Assembly: GCA_947496375.1 (NCBI GenBank)
Contig: CANMCY010000004.1
Coordinates: forward strand, 1-64,000
Direction: 5' to 3'
Length of the DNA: 64,000 nt
Source: Flavobacteriales bacterium
Lineage (GTDB): Bacteria; Bacteroidota; Bacteroidia; NS11-12g; UBA955
A model generated the notes under the pieces. The model saw only the letters and a list, made by a program, of their open reading frames with translations, was not told the DNA's origin and did no database searches. Made by a program: the position numbers and the translations under genes. How positions within the stretch are numbered: the stretch's first letter is position 1; the number at the start of each line of letters is the position of its first letter. Positions 37,669 through 47,667 of the stretch are shown one piece after another.

Positions 37669-38109
37669 TTACTTCTGGTTTTTCTCGGTAGCAAGCACCA
37701 TTTTGATGCCCAGGTTGGCCCCAACCTGCATCACATCCACCAGATCCTGCACATACGCTTTGGCATCAGCACGGAGTACCACCACCAGACCGGCATCTTT
37801 ACTATTAGGATCCTGAAACTGATCACGGAGCTCTTTCAACCGCTTTTCCAGCTCCTCATAACTAACTTCCTGCTGTTCAATGAATACCTGGAGAGATTCC
37901 GGATTTGCCGGGTCTCTTCTGACGGTGAGGGGTATAGATTTAGGGCTCACCGTACTGGTGGTCTTTGCCTGGGGCAGCATCACCTTTATCACATTAGGGT
38001 TGGCCAGGGTGCTGGCTATAAGGAAGAACAACAACAGGAAAAACATGATATCGTTCAGTGACGATGATTCTACCTCTGCTTCTTCGCGTTTGCGCCTTCC
38101 TATTTTCAT
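37669..38109 (-). CDS. exbD: Biopolymer transport protein ExbD/TolR family
   Basis: 146 residues: a short cytoplasmic N-terminus rich in charged residues (KIGRRKREEAEVESSSLNDIMF), one membrane helix with the essential Asp (LNDIMFFLLLFFLIASTL), and a periplasmic domain ending in VDVMQVGANLGIKMVLAT. With ExbB it uses the proton gradient to drive TonB. 19 nt after exbB; TonB itself is not next to it. Confidence 0.92.
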   Translation of the reverse strand: MKIGRRKREEAEVESSSLNDIMFFLLLFFLIASTLANPNVIKVMLPQAKTTSTVSPKSIPLTVRRDPANPESLQVFIEQQEVSYEELEKRLKELRDQFQDPNSKDAGLVVVLRADAKAYVQDLVDVMQVGANLGIKMVLATEKNQK

Positions 38110-38128
38110 GTTGTGCGGCTGCTGTTAA

Positions 38129-38824
38129 TTAGAAATTGGATTTGTTCAGCAATTCCAGAAACGCCAGGTTTTGCTCCTGAAGGCGCTCTGCAAAGCGGTC
38201 TATCTTGCGGATATACATTTGATAGCCAAAGAAGGCAATAATTCCCACCAACAGGCCTGCAAAACTGGTAACCATTTTTACGTATAATCCTCCTGAAATA
38301 GCGCCAATACTAAGGTTGTTATCTACGCTGATGGCATAGAATATGTTGATTACCCCCCAGATTGTTCCCACAAAACCAATCATGGGAGCCAGTCGGCTAA
38401 TGAGACTGAGCATATTCAGGTTGCTTTCCATGGCGCTGAGTTCTACATTGGCGCGGGTTTCCATGGCGCTTTCAATCTCGCGCATGTTGCTACCCAAAAA
38501 GCGAAGTCCGGTGGCAATAACCTGGGCTTGAGCCGTGGGTGAGTTGGCACAATAGGCCAGCGCACTGTCGGGGCGATTTTCCTTCAGGTTGTCGCGGACC
38601 ACATTCATCAGGTTAAAATCCATTTTAGCGCGTCCGCCAATGTACATGTAGCGTTCAATGAGGAAAAAGATGGTGGCCAGAAAAGCGATGGCCAGAAATA
38701 TCATGGTAACACCGCCTTTGACCATAATTTCCAGTATGGGCGCGGAAATATGCTCGGCATTTTGGGCGGCTTTGGCTACTGCCTGGGCAGTATCGGTTTG
38801 AAGAAGCGTTATGAGCAGTTGCAT
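38129..38824 (-). CDS. exbB: MotA/TolQ/ExbB proton channel protein
   Basis: 231 residues with three membrane segments (about 37-57, 142-165, 185-205). The conserved block LISRLAPMIGFVGTIWGVINIF and the second SIGAISGGLYVKMVTSFAGLLVGIIAFFGYQ form the ExbB pore helices. It pairs with ExbD to energise TonB or Tol. Located after DUF502 with a 96-nt gap that could hold an extra promoter; I saw no consensus -7 box there. Confidence 0.93.
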   Translation of the reverse strand: MQLLITLLQTDTAQAVAKAAQNAEHISAPILEIMVKGGVTMIFLAIAFLATIFFLIERYMYIGGRAKMDFNLMNVVRDNLKENRPDSALAYCANSPTAQAQVIATGLRFLGSNMREIESAMETRANVELSAMESNLNMLSLISRLAPMIGFVGTIWGVINIFYAISVDNNLSIGAISGGLYVKMVTSFAGLLVGIIAFFGYQMYIRKIDRFAERLQEQNLAFLELLNKSNF

Positions 38825-38920
38825 GGTTTGGTTGGTGCGAAAAAAAGCAATATTTATGGTTAAACGATTAAATCGGTGTGAAAATTATCCCCAGTGTTTT
38901 ATTTTTCGGTCAACCACCGG

Positions 38921-39544
38921 TCATTCCATTTCATTCAGCTCTGCTACACCGCCGCTGATGATGTATTTGGTCCAATGGCTGCTCTCAACATCAATGGGTT
39001 TTACTTTGCCTGTTTCCACAATCAGCATTTCTCCGCTTAACCCATAACTGTAGGGCAAATAAACCGCACTGTGGCCCGGCATTTCGATAATTTTCATATC
39101 TTCCTGGGTAATAAAACCCATTCGATACACCCCTTCACCCACGTTAACCAATACGGGCTTGGTGAATTTCTTTTTATCACCCACAAAGGCCTCGGTCATG
39201 TCTTTGGTGGTACCGAAAATAAAACTCAGGCCCGGGGCCTTCTCAATAATCCCTTCAAAGAAATCGAGGATTTGGCGTGCTACCACACCACGGGTTATAA
39301 AACCCACCGCCAGAATAATGGACACCACCAGCAGTGTATAGAAGAAAAATTCCTTACCGCTGATTTCGCGCAAATGCAACACACCGGTTATGGTATTTAC
39401 CAGCCACACAATGATAAGTATGGTGAGTACTATGGGCAATAAAACCAGCAATCCCCGCAAAAAATAATTAATGAGCAGGCGCCAGGTGCTCCGGGCCCTG
39501 ATTTGATTATCTCTCATAGAATATGGTGTTGTTGTTTTGTTCAT
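38921..39544 (-). CDS. DUF502 family membrane protein
   Basis: 207 residues: two membrane segments (about 29-49 and 68-84) then a soluble part with PGLSFIFGTTKDMTEAF and SGEMLIVETGKVKPID. The family is found in many bacteria and plants; its role is unknown. The start ATG overlaps the purD stop as ATGA, which indicates translational coupling and fixes this start over the one nine codons later. Confidence 0.85.
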   Translation of the reverse strand: MNKTTTPYSMRDNQIRARSTWRLLINYFLRGLLVLLPIVLTILIIVWLVNTITGVLHLREISGKEFFFYTLLVVSIILAVGFITRGVVARQILDFFEGIIEKAPGLSFIFGTTKDMTEAFVGDKKKFTKPVLVNVGEGVYRMGFITQEDMKIIEMPGHSAVYLPYSYGLSGEMLIVETGKVKPIDVESSHWTKYIISGGVAELNEME

Positions 39545-40815
39545 GGTTGCAATGCCTGTAAATCTTTGCCAATGTCTTTTCGATAAAACTTGCCTTCGTA
39601 TTGCACGGTTTCGGCTGCATGCAGGGAAATTTCTGCGGCCATGCCAATATTTTCAGCCAGCGAGGTTATGGCAAGCACACGCCCGCCGTTGGTGACTACA
39701 CCATCATCGGCTTGCCGCGTTCCGGCGTGAAAAAACAGGGTTTGTGCTCCGGGTGCTGGAATATGCATGGGTTTCCCTTTTTCAATTTCGCCGGGGTAGC
39801 CCGCCGACACCAAAAACACGGTGGCTGCCGTTCTTGCATCCATTTCAAACGGGAGTTTATCCAGCCCGCCGTGCGCAATTGCCATAGCCAGGTCTTTCAT
39901 GTTGACGCGTAGCCGTGGAAAAATGGCTTCCGTTTCCGGGTCACCCATTCGCACGTTGTATTCTATGACTTTGGGTTCGCCATTGCAGTTCATCAAACCC
40001 ATAAACAGAAACCCTCTGAATGGGTGGCCCTCTTTTTTTAGCCCATCAAATGTAGGAATGGCTATGCGGTCTGTTACTTTTTGCATAAACGCTTCGTTGG
40101 CAAAAGGAACCGGGCTTATAGCACCCATACCGCCTGTATTGGGACCGGTATCACCTTCTCCGATGCGCTTGTAATCTTTGGCGCTGCCCAACATACGCCA
40201 GGTTTCACCATCGCTCACCGCAAAACAGCTTATTTCTATGCCATGCAAAAACTCTTCAATAACGACGGTGTTTCCGGCGCTGCCAAAGCGGGCATTCAGA
40301 ATCATGTCGTCCAGAACTGATTCCGCTTCGGCTCTGTCTTCGGTAATGATAACGCCTTTTCCGGCGGCCAGGCCATCGGCTTTCAGCACATACGGCGGTG
40401 AAAGTGTTGCCAAAAACGCTTTGCCCTCTTGCAGGTTTTGAGAGGAAACGCTGAGGTAGGACGCAGTAGGGATGTTGTGGCGCATCATAAACGCTTTGGC
40501 AAAATCCTTACTTCCCTCCAGGGTGGCTGCGTACTGATCCGGCCCTGCAACCGCTATTCCGTAGGGGGTCATAAAATCCACAATACCCGCCACCAGTGGA
40601 TCTTCGTTACCGGGAAGGATGAGTGCAATGTTTTTATCGCGACAAAATGCGAGTACCGTTTCAAAATCAAGCGGATTAAGTTGCACATTTTCGCCGCATA
40701 GCGCGGTACCTGCGTTTCCGGGCGCTATGTAAAGTTTACCGGGGTTTCCGGACTGCGATAGCTTCCAGGCAAAAGCATGTTCGCGGCCTCCCGAACCCAG
40801 CAAAAGGATGTTCAT
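39541..40815 (-). CDS. purD: Phosphoribosylamine-glycine ligase (GAR synthetase)
   Basis: 424 residues, standard length. N-terminal LLLGSGGREHAFAWKLSQS, then PYVLKADGLAAGKGVII for ATP binding and GGMGAISPVPF, all typical of the ATP-grasp PurD. It makes glycinamide ribonucleotide in purine synthesis. A near-consensus -7 box (TAATTTCG, 40820-40827) ends 4 nt before the ATG. It follows rsmE with a 37-nt gap. Confidence 0.97.
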   Translation of the reverse strand: MNILLLGSGGREHAFAWKLSQSGNPGKLYIAPGNAGTALCGENVQLNPLDFETVLAFCRDKNIALILPGNEDPLVAGIVDFMTPYGIAVAGPDQYAATLEGSKDFAKAFMMRHNIPTASYLSVSSQNLQEGKAFLATLSPPYVLKADGLAAGKGVIITEDRAEAESVLDDMILNARFGSAGNTVVIEEFLHGIEISCFAVSDGETWRMLGSAKDYKRIGEGDTGPNTGGMGAISPVPFANEAFMQKVTDRIAIPTFDGLKKEGHPFRGFLFMGLMNCNGEPKVIEYNVRMGDPETEAIFPRLRVNMKDLAMAIAHGGLDKLPFEMDARTAATVFLVSAGYPGEIEKGKPMHIPAPGAQTLFFHAGTRQADDGVVTNGGRVLAITSLAENIGMAAEISLHAAETVQYEGKFYRKDIGKDLQALQP

Positions 40816-40819
40816 GCTG

Positions 40820-40827
40820 CGAAATTA
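40820..40827 (-). promoter_or_regulatory. Near-consensus -7 element TAATTTCG for purD
   Basis: 7 of 8 positions of TAnnTTTG, ending 4 nt before the purD ATG. Confidence 0.35.
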
Positions 40828-40852
40828 GGTTGCAAAAGGCGGAAGTTATCCC

Positions 40853-41566
40853 TTATTTATTCGGTTTATGATTCATTCCCAGCAAATAACTGCCGGCTAT
40901 GGCCATACAGGCGGTTTCGGTACGCAAAATCAGCGTTCCTAGCGGATAGGCGGAAAAGCCCGCTGTTGCTGCCATTTGAACCTCCTTGGATGTGAAGTCT
41001 CCTTCAGGACCAATAAGCACAAGGCAATCTCCTGCTAAGGTTTCTTTACCGGCAGTGGCAACGGTTATTTCATTTCGGCAATGACAAATAAGGCGGCTCT
41101 CATGAGATTCTCCAAGCATGGTGGCAAAAGGTAGTGTTTCCATTAGTGGCAAGCGTGAGCCCTGACTTTGTTTTAACGCTGCAATGGCCACTTTTCTCAT
41201 CCGCTCTTCATTAAGGCGCTGTTTCTCTGTGTTGTCGGTTTGTATGAATACAAGCCGTTTCACCCCCAGCTCGGTGCATTTTTCCACCAGCCACTCCATT
41301 CGGTCTGTGTGTTTGATAATCCCAACCGCAATGGTGAGTTCCGGAAGGCCTTGCACTTGAATCTTTTCGCTGATGCTTGCTGTGAATCGTTGTTTTTCTA
41401 TGTGTTTGATGTTGCCCAGATAGCGATTTCCCCACCCGTCCGTGAAGTAAATATTATCCCCTACCTTATATCGAAGCGCCTGAATGGCATGTCGGGTTTC
41501 GTTTTCATCAAAAACCGCCTCATTCTCTTGAATGTTTTGGGTGAAAAATGAAAAATGGCCGGGCAT
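40853..41566 (-). CDS. rsmE: 16S rRNA m3U1498 methyltransferase
   Basis: 237 residues. An N-terminal PUA-like part (NETRHAIQALRYKVGD) precedes the SPOUT knot: KCTELGVKRLVFIQTDNTEKQ, LIGPEGDFTSKEV and LRTETACMAI. It methylates N3 of U1498 in 16S rRNA. Sits in a run with miaE (10-nt gap) and cysS. Confidence 0.95.
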   Translation of the reverse strand: MPGHFSFFTQNIQENEAVFDENETRHAIQALRYKVGDNIYFTDGWGNRYLGNIKHIEKQRFTASISEKIQVQGLPELTIAVGIIKHTDRMEWLVEKCTELGVKRLVFIQTDNTEKQRLNEERMRKVAIAALKQSQGSRLPLMETLPFATMLGESHESRLICHCRNEITVATAGKETLAGDCLVLIGPEGDFTSKEVQMAATAGFSAYPLGTLILRTETACMAIAGSYLLGMNHKPNK

Positions 41567-41576
41567 GTTTGGTGGT

Positions 41577-42161
41577 TTAGTGGAGCGCTGCCCTTATGGG
41601 CATGTTTTTAACGATGCGGGCCTCCTCTGCGGCAAATGCCAGCAGTCTTTCATAAACGGTATCTTCATCAAAATAATTGAGGGCCATTTTCACAAAAATA
41701 TGCGCATGTTTGGCTTCACAGGCCCACAAACGGTGGTAGAATTTTTTAGGATCGCCTTCGGGTAATCTTTCCCAGATGAGTTTAAACCGCTCTGCACCGC
41801 GGGTTTCAAACAGCGACGCCAGCAGCAGCCTGTCGAGAAAGCGTTCATCCCTGCCCGATCGCACAAACGCCATCAACCCTTTGATGTAAGGGTCTTCTTC
41901 GAAGGGGTTTTCCAGCTTCAGTCCGCGGGTTTGCATTAATTCATATACATCGCGGAAATGCTCTAATTCTTCCAGTGCCGTTTCTATCAGCAGGGGTATA
42001 ATTTCTACCCGATCCGGGTATTTGGCCACCATGCTCATCATCATGCCGTTGGCTTTGCGCTCGCAATCGGCATGGTCTTGCAAAAACGTATCAAAATCCG
42101 CCATAACCGCGTCCGCCCATTCGGGGGGTGAAGCGCATTGCAGATCTATGCTTAGTTTCAT
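41577..42161 (-). CDS. miaE: tRNA-(ms2io6A)-hydroxylase
   Basis: 194 residues, all helical pattern of a ferritin-like diiron enzyme. The metal-binding segments are visible: DHADCERKANGM with Glu, ETALEELEHFRDVYE (ExxH), and ACEAKHAHIFVKMA (ExxH). It hydroxylates the isopentenyl side chain of ms2i6A37 in tRNA using O2. It presupposes MiaA and MiaB elsewhere on the chromosome. Between cysS (6-nt gap) and rsmE. Confidence 0.92.
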   Translation of the reverse strand: MKLSIDLQCASPPEWADAVMADFDTFLQDHADCERKANGMMMSMVAKYPDRVEIIPLLIETALEELEHFRDVYELMQTRGLKLENPFEEDPYIKGLMAFVRSGRDERFLDRLLLASLFETRGAERFKLIWERLPEGDPKKFYHRLWACEAKHAHIFVKMALNYFDEDTVYERLLAFAAEEARIVKNMPIRAALH

Positions 42162-42167
42162 TTCGAT

Positions 42168-43637
42168 TTACAAATTCCAGGAACTTCCGTCCTTGCCATC
42201 TTTGATATTGAAACCCAGCGCAGTTAGTTTGTTGCGGATTTCATCACTCAACCCATAGTTTTTTGCGGCCTTGGCTTCTGCCCTCATGGTCAGCAACATT
42301 TCCATAACGCCGTCCAGGGCAGCGCCATGGTGCTTTTCTTCTGCCTGAATACCGAGAATTCCGTACAGCCAGGTATTAAATAGATTGTTTAGCGCGTCTA
42401 CATTGGCCCTGTCTAATTTGAGTTTGCCATCGGCGGCAGAATTGCACACACGGGCGGCCTCAAACAAATGCGCTATCACCTGGGGTGTGTTGATATCGTC
42501 ATTCATGCTGCGCTGGCAGGATTTAATAATATCGGAAACAATGTATTCTGTGTTTTCCGATATTGGGAGTTTTAACACCTGTTCGGCCGCATTGGTGAGT
42601 CGCTGCAAGCCCTTCTCGGAGGCCTGCAGGGCCTCGTTGCTAAAATCCAGGGTGCCCCGGTAATGCGCCTGCAGTATAAAAAACCGCAGCGTCATAGGGC
42701 TGTAAGACCTTTCCAGCAGTGGGTGATTACCGGAAAACAACTCATCTACCCGAATACCGTTGTTCAGACTTTTGGCCATTTTCTGGCCGTTGATGGTAAT
42801 CATGTTGTGATGCACCCAATAACGTGCGGGGTTGTGCCCTGTGCAGGCCGAGCTCTGGGCGATTTCACTCTCGTGGTGCGGAAACAGCAAATCCATACCG
42901 CCGCCATGGATATCAAACACGTCGCCCAGGTATTTACGGCTCATGGCAGAGCACTCAATGTGCCATCCGGGATATCCTTTACCCCACGGACTGGCCCACT
43001 GCATAATGTGTTCGGGCATGGCTTTTTTCCATAAGGCAAAATCATTGGGGTTCCGTTTCTCGTCCTGTCCTTCTAGCTCACGCGATTCATTGCCTGCACC
43101 GGCCATGAGATCTTCCAGAATGCGGCCGCTCAACTTTCCATACTCATGGTTTTGGGCATAGGCCAACACATCAAAATATACACTTCCATTGGACTCGTAC
43201 GCTAACCCTGCGTCCACAATGGACTGAATCATTTCTATCTGCTCGATGATGTGGCCGCTGGCACGGGGTTCAATTCCCGGTGGCAGCACATTCATCTGCC
43301 GGCTCATTTCATTGTACGCGACAGTATACGTCTGGGCAACCTCCATCGGCTCTACCTGCTCCAGGCGCGCCTGTTTTGAGAGTTTATCTTCACCTTCATC
43401 ACCATCACCCACAAGGTGGCCCACATCGGTAATGTTTCGCACATGGCGTACTTTATAGCCCTGAAATTCCAGGTAGCGGCGCAACACATCAAACACAACC
43501 GGTCCACGCACGTGACCCAGGTGTGGCGGCCCATACACGGTTGGTCCGCACACATACATTCCTACATGGTGTTTGTGCAGGGGTTCAAACCGTTCATTTT
43601 GGCGTGTGTACGTATTATAAATGTGCAGGGCTGACAT
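42168..43637 (-). CDS. cysS: Cysteinyl-tRNA synthetase
   Basis: 489 residues. Zinc Cys30 in [18 protein letters not shown] (which also holds the HIGH-like PHLGH), the zinc HIECSAMS, and KMAKSLNNG in place of KMSKS. It charges tRNA-Cys. It heads the minus-strand run of translation genes and has a consensus -7 box (TACCTTTG, 43646-43653) 8 nt before its ATG. Confidence 0.98.
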   Translation of the reverse strand: MSALHIYNTYTRQNERFEPLHKHHVGMYVCGPTVYGPPHLGHVRGPVVFDVLRRYLEFQGYKVRHVRNITDVGHLVGDGDEGEDKLSKQARLEQVEPMEVAQTYTVAYNEMSRQMNVLPPGIEPRASGHIIEQIEMIQSIVDAGLAYESNGSVYFDVLAYAQNHEYGKLSGRILEDLMAGAGNESRELEGQDEKRNPNDFALWKKAMPEHIMQWASPWGKGYPGWHIECSAMSRKYLGDVFDIHGGGMDLLFPHHESEIAQSSACTGHNPARYWVHHNMITINGQKMAKSLNNGIRVDELFSGNHPLLERSYSPMTLRFFILQAHYRGTLDFSNEALQASEKGLQRLTNAAEQVLKLPISENTEYIVSDIIKSCQRSMNDDINTPQVIAHLFEAARVCNSAADGKLKLDRANVDALNNLFNTWLYGILGIQAEEKHHGAALDGVMEMLLTMRAEAKAAKNYGLSDEIRNKLTALGFNIKDGKDGSSWNL

Positions 43638-43645
43638 AACGAGTG

Positions 43646-43653
43646 CAAAGGTA
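43646..43653 (-). promoter_or_regulatory. -7 promoter element TACCTTTG for cysS
   Basis: A perfect TAnnTTTG match, 8 nt before the cysS ATG. Confidence 0.5.
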
Positions 43654-43712
43654 AGGGTTGTTGAATTATTGATGGATGGCTTATTGTGACTATCCCCGGA
43701 GTAAAACGCGCC

Positions 43713-46700
43713 TTAAAACAGTTTATTAATTCCCAATACCCATCTAAATTTAAGGTAATCATCTCCGTTTGAAACGGCGTTCACAAACACGGGGAAGTCT
43801 GCTCTGATTTGCAGCGGGGCGGCGGCCCTAAACCATGGCTTTTTGCGGGGGCTTAGCTTTTGCCAGTTTTTAATGGTCCACAGCGTTCCCACGCCTGCAT
43901 CTGCCAGCAACCCGGAGTAGACCGGCTTTCCACGAAATGGCATTCCTATCACACCGGCATCACCAAACACATAAATATTGGCAGACAACATACTGAATTT
44001 GGGCAAAAATGAAAACAGTTTACTAAAATCCAGCTCTGCATTTACAGAGGCCCCTCGGTTGCCCCTAAACATAGCCAGTATGGTATCGCCGTTTTTGGTG
44101 GGCAACAGATATCCCTGCATGCCGCGAAGGTTAAGCCCACCACCCATACTGAGCGCCGACCCGATGCTTGAGAGATTCATATTCATGTCTGAGAGCGGTA
44201 TACTGCCAAAATCACGGGTAAATTTATTGTCTTGCAGCTCTTCCGGCGATGCGCCCCAGGTATACAATGCCGACTCGGCCGGCAGACTATTGCCTTTGGC
44301 TATTGCAGCAAACACTCGCGTGCGTAAATCCAGTCTATTTCCCCTCATTTCATTCAGCCACACCACTTTAGCCACACCATATTGCGCATCGCTCCATGGT
44401 ATGCTGTTACGAAGTGAAATATCTACACTACCATTTCCATTAAACGTGCGATACGTTTGCCTGCGGCCCAGGGTGAGGGTGTTGTTAACCCCGCTGCTCC
44501 AAAACCCGGTGCCGGGTAAAAAGGCCGCTCTCAGATTCACATCACCATAGGGATATAAATAGCGGAAACGATGCCGCTGCATGTATTTCCAATCAACATA
44601 CCAACTGCCTCTGTGATCATCCTTAAACCAGCCTGCTTTATGCATTTCCACCCCTGCCAGATACCGGCTGTGAAGGGTTGTGGTTCCTTTGCCCCTTAAT
44701 TCATGCGAATAATTGAATAGGTAAGAAAGCTTATCCTCCGGAGAATTTCCGTCGCCGGGCAGGTATATTCCCAAACCGGTTCCATACCAGGCCCCCAGCT
44801 CTGCCACGTGCCTGCGCATGGCATATTGTCCATTCCACAATAAGCCCGGCTTAATTCCGTCTTCGGTATTGTACCACACATCCGGACGCCACTGCATTTT
44901 ATACCCGCCCAGAAAACTGTTATCCTGTCCATTCTCTTTATCAAACTCCCAAGAATAGCGTCTCGGCCACTGATTATTCATGCGGTTGATGTCGGCCATA
45001 CGCTGGGACGGATCAATATAGATGTCTTTCACTTTTCCGGGCGCCTTAATTTCAAAACGATAGGATGGCCTGAGTTTGCCCCATCCAATCCAGGGTTTTA
45101 AATTTACCGTGCCGGGTTTTTGGTACTGGCTTACCGGAATGGTATAGCTGAGCATGTAAGCGTTTTTATTGGCATCTTGCCTAATAACCGTCACATCTAC
45201 CGGCATTACCATATCCCCTTTGCGGTTTATTGTTATGGAATACACGTCTTTCTTCTTCTTTACCTTCAGCGCATAATCAGCCACCTTGCGCGTTTCGAAC
45301 CACTGGTCAAAAAAACCATTAAGGTCGGTTTTGGCACTCATGATGATGCTGTTTCGGAAATCTTCCACATAAGGATGGCATATTTTCCATTGTTTCACAT
45401 AATCCTTCATGGCTTGCAGGAAAACCTCATCACCCAAAACATATTGTAAATTGTACAACATGGTTGCGGTTTTGTAATATACATGCCGGTATCCGCCACC
45501 GTGACCAATTGCGTTTTCAAAGTCATCGCTGTGGGTGTTGAGCACAGCATCTTCTCCGTCCAATGCATCAAACATGTATCCGGCGTATACTGTTCCATAA
45601 TCCACACCCAGCCCCTTTCGGCTGCTGAGCTGCTTCATACTCCATGAGGTAAGAAATTGGGTGAATCCTTCATCCAGACTGGCGCGATAGGTTTCATTGT
45701 TGCCCAACATGCCAAAAAACCAGTTGTGGCCTACCTCATGGGCAATGAGTCCTTGGTGTGAAGGATAAACCCCGCCATCCAGCGTCAGCATGGGATATTC
45801 CATCCCGTCAGCGGCGTCTGCTGCCACCATTTTCGGATACTCATACATTCCAAAATCTTTGCTGTATACGGCAATTACATCCGCGGTAAACTTGGCCGTC
45901 TGTTGCCAGCCGGCGGCATTGTTCTCCTGTGCCAGGGCAATGCACTGCACACCATTCCAGTTGGCCTCTCCAATGCGGTAGGTGGGGTCGGCCGTCCAGG
46001 CAAAGTCGTGTACATTATTGGCATGGTAGCGCCATGATTTTGAGGTGCCATCAGGTGCCACAATTACAGACGGCTGAGAACCGATGGGCTTGTTGGCAAA
46101 ATTGCTGATATCCAGTTTCTGCCTCAAATCTCCGGGATAAACGGTTTCAGGGTTTTGGAGGGTGCCTGTGGCTTCGTTGATATACTGATTGGGCTGGTTT
46201 AGTTCCACATCGTAGGCACCAAAATCGCCATAAAACTCATGCTCCATGTGTTGCGCTGTTTCCCAGGTGAATTTTCGGTCATATACACAAATGCGGGGAT
46301 ACCAGTGCACCCCGTTGAAATGTTTGTACCCGTGATGGTCATATACTTTCATTCTGCGGCGAATGCTGCCTCTGTCAAAGTATGTTTTAAACCGGATGTC
46401 AAACACGCAGCTGTCACCGGGTGCCAAAGGTTTGTCCAGCGCTGTATTTAGCACGGTGTAGTCTATGTTAAAATCTACCGCAGCTCCATTCACCAACACA
46501 GAAAAAACCTCGGTTCCTTTTTTGTCTTTTTCATAAGGACCGAATGTATGTGGGGTTTTGTTTTTGTTGTAAAGTTCATCCACCAGACTGCCGGGTTGCA
46601 CAGCATTCTGATACAAGTGAAAGTACGCTTCTGAAAGGGAGTGGGGGGAGTTATTATAATACACCAGCCGCAGTGTTCCGGTGATGGTTTCATCCACATC

Positions 46701-46886
46701 GTTCAAATCTGCCTTGATCTGATAGTATACATCCTGCTGCCAATAGCCCTCATAGGGTTTTTTGTTTTTCCAGTACAGCGGGTTGTCTGCACTGCGATAG
46801 GTGTTTCCTTTTGCCCATGGCAACAATTGGGCAGAAAGTCCGTTTATGGCCATTAACAGGCAGGTAGCAAATACGGTTTTACGCAT
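43713..46886 (-). CDS. Large exported M1-family zinc metallopeptidase
   Basis: 1057 residues, clearly longer than a catalytic M1 core. Signal peptide to about residue 19 (LLMAINGLSAQ). Zinc site HEVGH at 383-387 with Glu406, exactly HExxH-x18-E, and GMEYP at 361 in place of GAMEN. The region after about 650 is rich in short aromatic strands (RFRYLYPYGDVNLRAAFL, LDLRTRVFAAI) ending in FRWVLGINKLF, which looks like an outer-membrane beta-barrel. The peptidase would thus be displayed on the outer membrane. The function of the barrel is inferred from pattern only. Confidence 0.88.
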   Translation of the reverse strand: MRKTVFATCLLMAINGLSAQLLPWAKGNTYRSADNPLYWKNKKPYEGYWQQDVYYQIKADLNDVDETITGTLRLVYYNNSPHSLSEAYFHLYQNAVQPGSLVDELYNKNKTPHTFGPYEKDKKGTEVFSVLVNGAAVDFNIDYTVLNTALDKPLAPGDSCVFDIRFKTYFDRGSIRRRMKVYDHHGYKHFNGVHWYPRICVYDRKFTWETAQHMEHEFYGDFGAYDVELNQPNQYINEATGTLQNPETVYPGDLRQKLDISNFANKPIGSQPSVIVAPDGTSKSWRYHANNVHDFAWTADPTYRIGEANWNGVQCIALAQENNAAGWQQTAKFTADVIAVYSKDFGMYEYPKMVAADAADGMEYPMLTLDGGVYPSHQGLIAHEVGHNWFFGMLGNNETYRASLDEGFTQFLTSWSMKQLSSRKGLGVDYGTVYAGYMFDALDGEDAVLNTHSDDFENAIGHGGGYRHVYYKTATMLYNLQYVLGDEVFLQAMKDYVKQWKICHPYVEDFRNSIIMSAKTDLNGFFDQWFETRKVADYALKVKKKKDVYSITINRKGDMVMPVDVTVIRQDANKNAYMLSYTIPVSQYQKPGTVNLKPWIGWGKLRPSYRFEIKAPGKVKDIYIDPSQRMADINRMNNQWPRRYSWEFDKENGQDNSFLGGYKMQWRPDVWYNTEDGIKPGLLWNGQYAMRRHVAELGAWYGTGLGIYLPGDGNSPEDKLSYLFNYSHELRGKGTTTLHSRYLAGVEMHKAGWFKDDHRGSWYVDWKYMQRHRFRYLYPYGDVNLRAAFLPGTGFWSSGVNNTLTLGRRQTYRTFNGNGSVDISLRNSIPWSDAQYGVAKVVWLNEMRGNRLDLRTRVFAAIAKGNSLPAESALYTWGASPEELQDNKFTRDFGSIPLSDMNMNLSSIGSALSMGGGLNLRGMQGYLLPTKNGDTILAMFRGNRGASVNAELDFSKLFSFLPKFSMLSANIYVFGDAGVIGMPFRGKPVYSGLLADAGVGTLWTIKNWQKLSPRKKPWFRAAAPLQIRADFPVFVNAVSNGDDYLKFRWVLGINKLF

Positions 46887-46907
46887 CTTTACATGAAATT
46901 ATTGAAG

Positions 46908-46915
46908 CAAAAATA
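46908..46915 (-). promoter_or_regulatory. -7 promoter element TATTTTTG for the M1 peptidase
   Basis: A perfect TAnnTTTG match, 21 nt before the ATG at 46886. Confidence 0.5.
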
Positions 46916-46932
46916 GGTTTTAAAGCGCAGGA

Positions 46933-47667
46933 ATGCTGAAATTTGCCCTAATGCAACGGTTTTGGGATTTTAGAAAAAACGAAGGCACAGCCGTGCAATG
47001 GTTTCAGTATGAGCATGGTCAAAAAAAGCATGTCATGGGTTTTGATGCCGACGGTGAAATGGTTGTGCATCTTATTTCAGGCACAGCTGCGGATGAGACT
47101 GCCGAAAAGTCCCATAAAGAGGCGGTTACCCTAAATTTTGATGCAGCATACACGCTGGTTCCCGATGTTTTTCAAGATGCTGACTATCCGGGATTGTCAG
47201 AACCCATGCAGAAAATCCCGGTGGAAGGGGGGTTCGTCGTTATGTGTGGTGAAGGCCAATCTATACCTGCAGCGCTGCCCCTTTTTCGGTTGGCCTTTGA
47301 AGCCGCTAAAACCACCCCCCATTTTGCGTTGGTACATGTGCATGCTCAACAGGTAACGGTGGCTGCCTTTTCTGAACAGAAACCCTTGCTATTGAATACT
47401 TTTCCGGCCGGCAATGAAGCAGAGGCCCTTTATTTTACGCTGGCACCCTTTAAAAGGGCCGGGATTTCCTCCACAGACATGGTGTTGTCTGTACTTTCTG
47501 ATGCAACAGCTCTTCCGGGTCTTTTGCAACAATTTGGGCGTTTTGTTCCGCAAGTAAAACCTTTTCAATTTTCATTGCCATACCCGGTGGACCAATATCC
47601 GCCGCATGCTGACATTTCTTTGTTGTTGTTTACCCTTTCGCAATGCGGATTACCGGCGGCACACTAA
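46933..47667 (+). CDS. DUF3822 family protein
   Basis: 244 residues; an ATG at 46951 is an alternative start. No signal peptide or membrane segment. The sequence fits the Bacteroidota-specific DUF3822 family, usually found directly before rsmD and coaD, as here. It overlaps the start of rsmD by 25 bases, so the two are translated together. Function unknown; possibly tied to ribosome or CoA metabolism by its neighbours only. Confidence 0.78.
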   Translation: MLKFALMQRFWDFRKNEGTAVQWFQYEHGQKKHVMGFDADGEMVVHLISGTAADETAEKSHKEAVTLNFDAAYTLVPDVFQDADYPGLSEPMQKIPVEGGFVVMCGEGQSIPAALPLFRLAFEAAKTTPHFALVHVHAQQVTVAAFSEQKPLLLNTFPAGNEAEALYFTLAPFKRAGISSTDMVLSVLSDATALPGLLQQFGRFVPQVKPFQFSLPYPVDQYPPHADISLLLFTLSQCGLPAAH

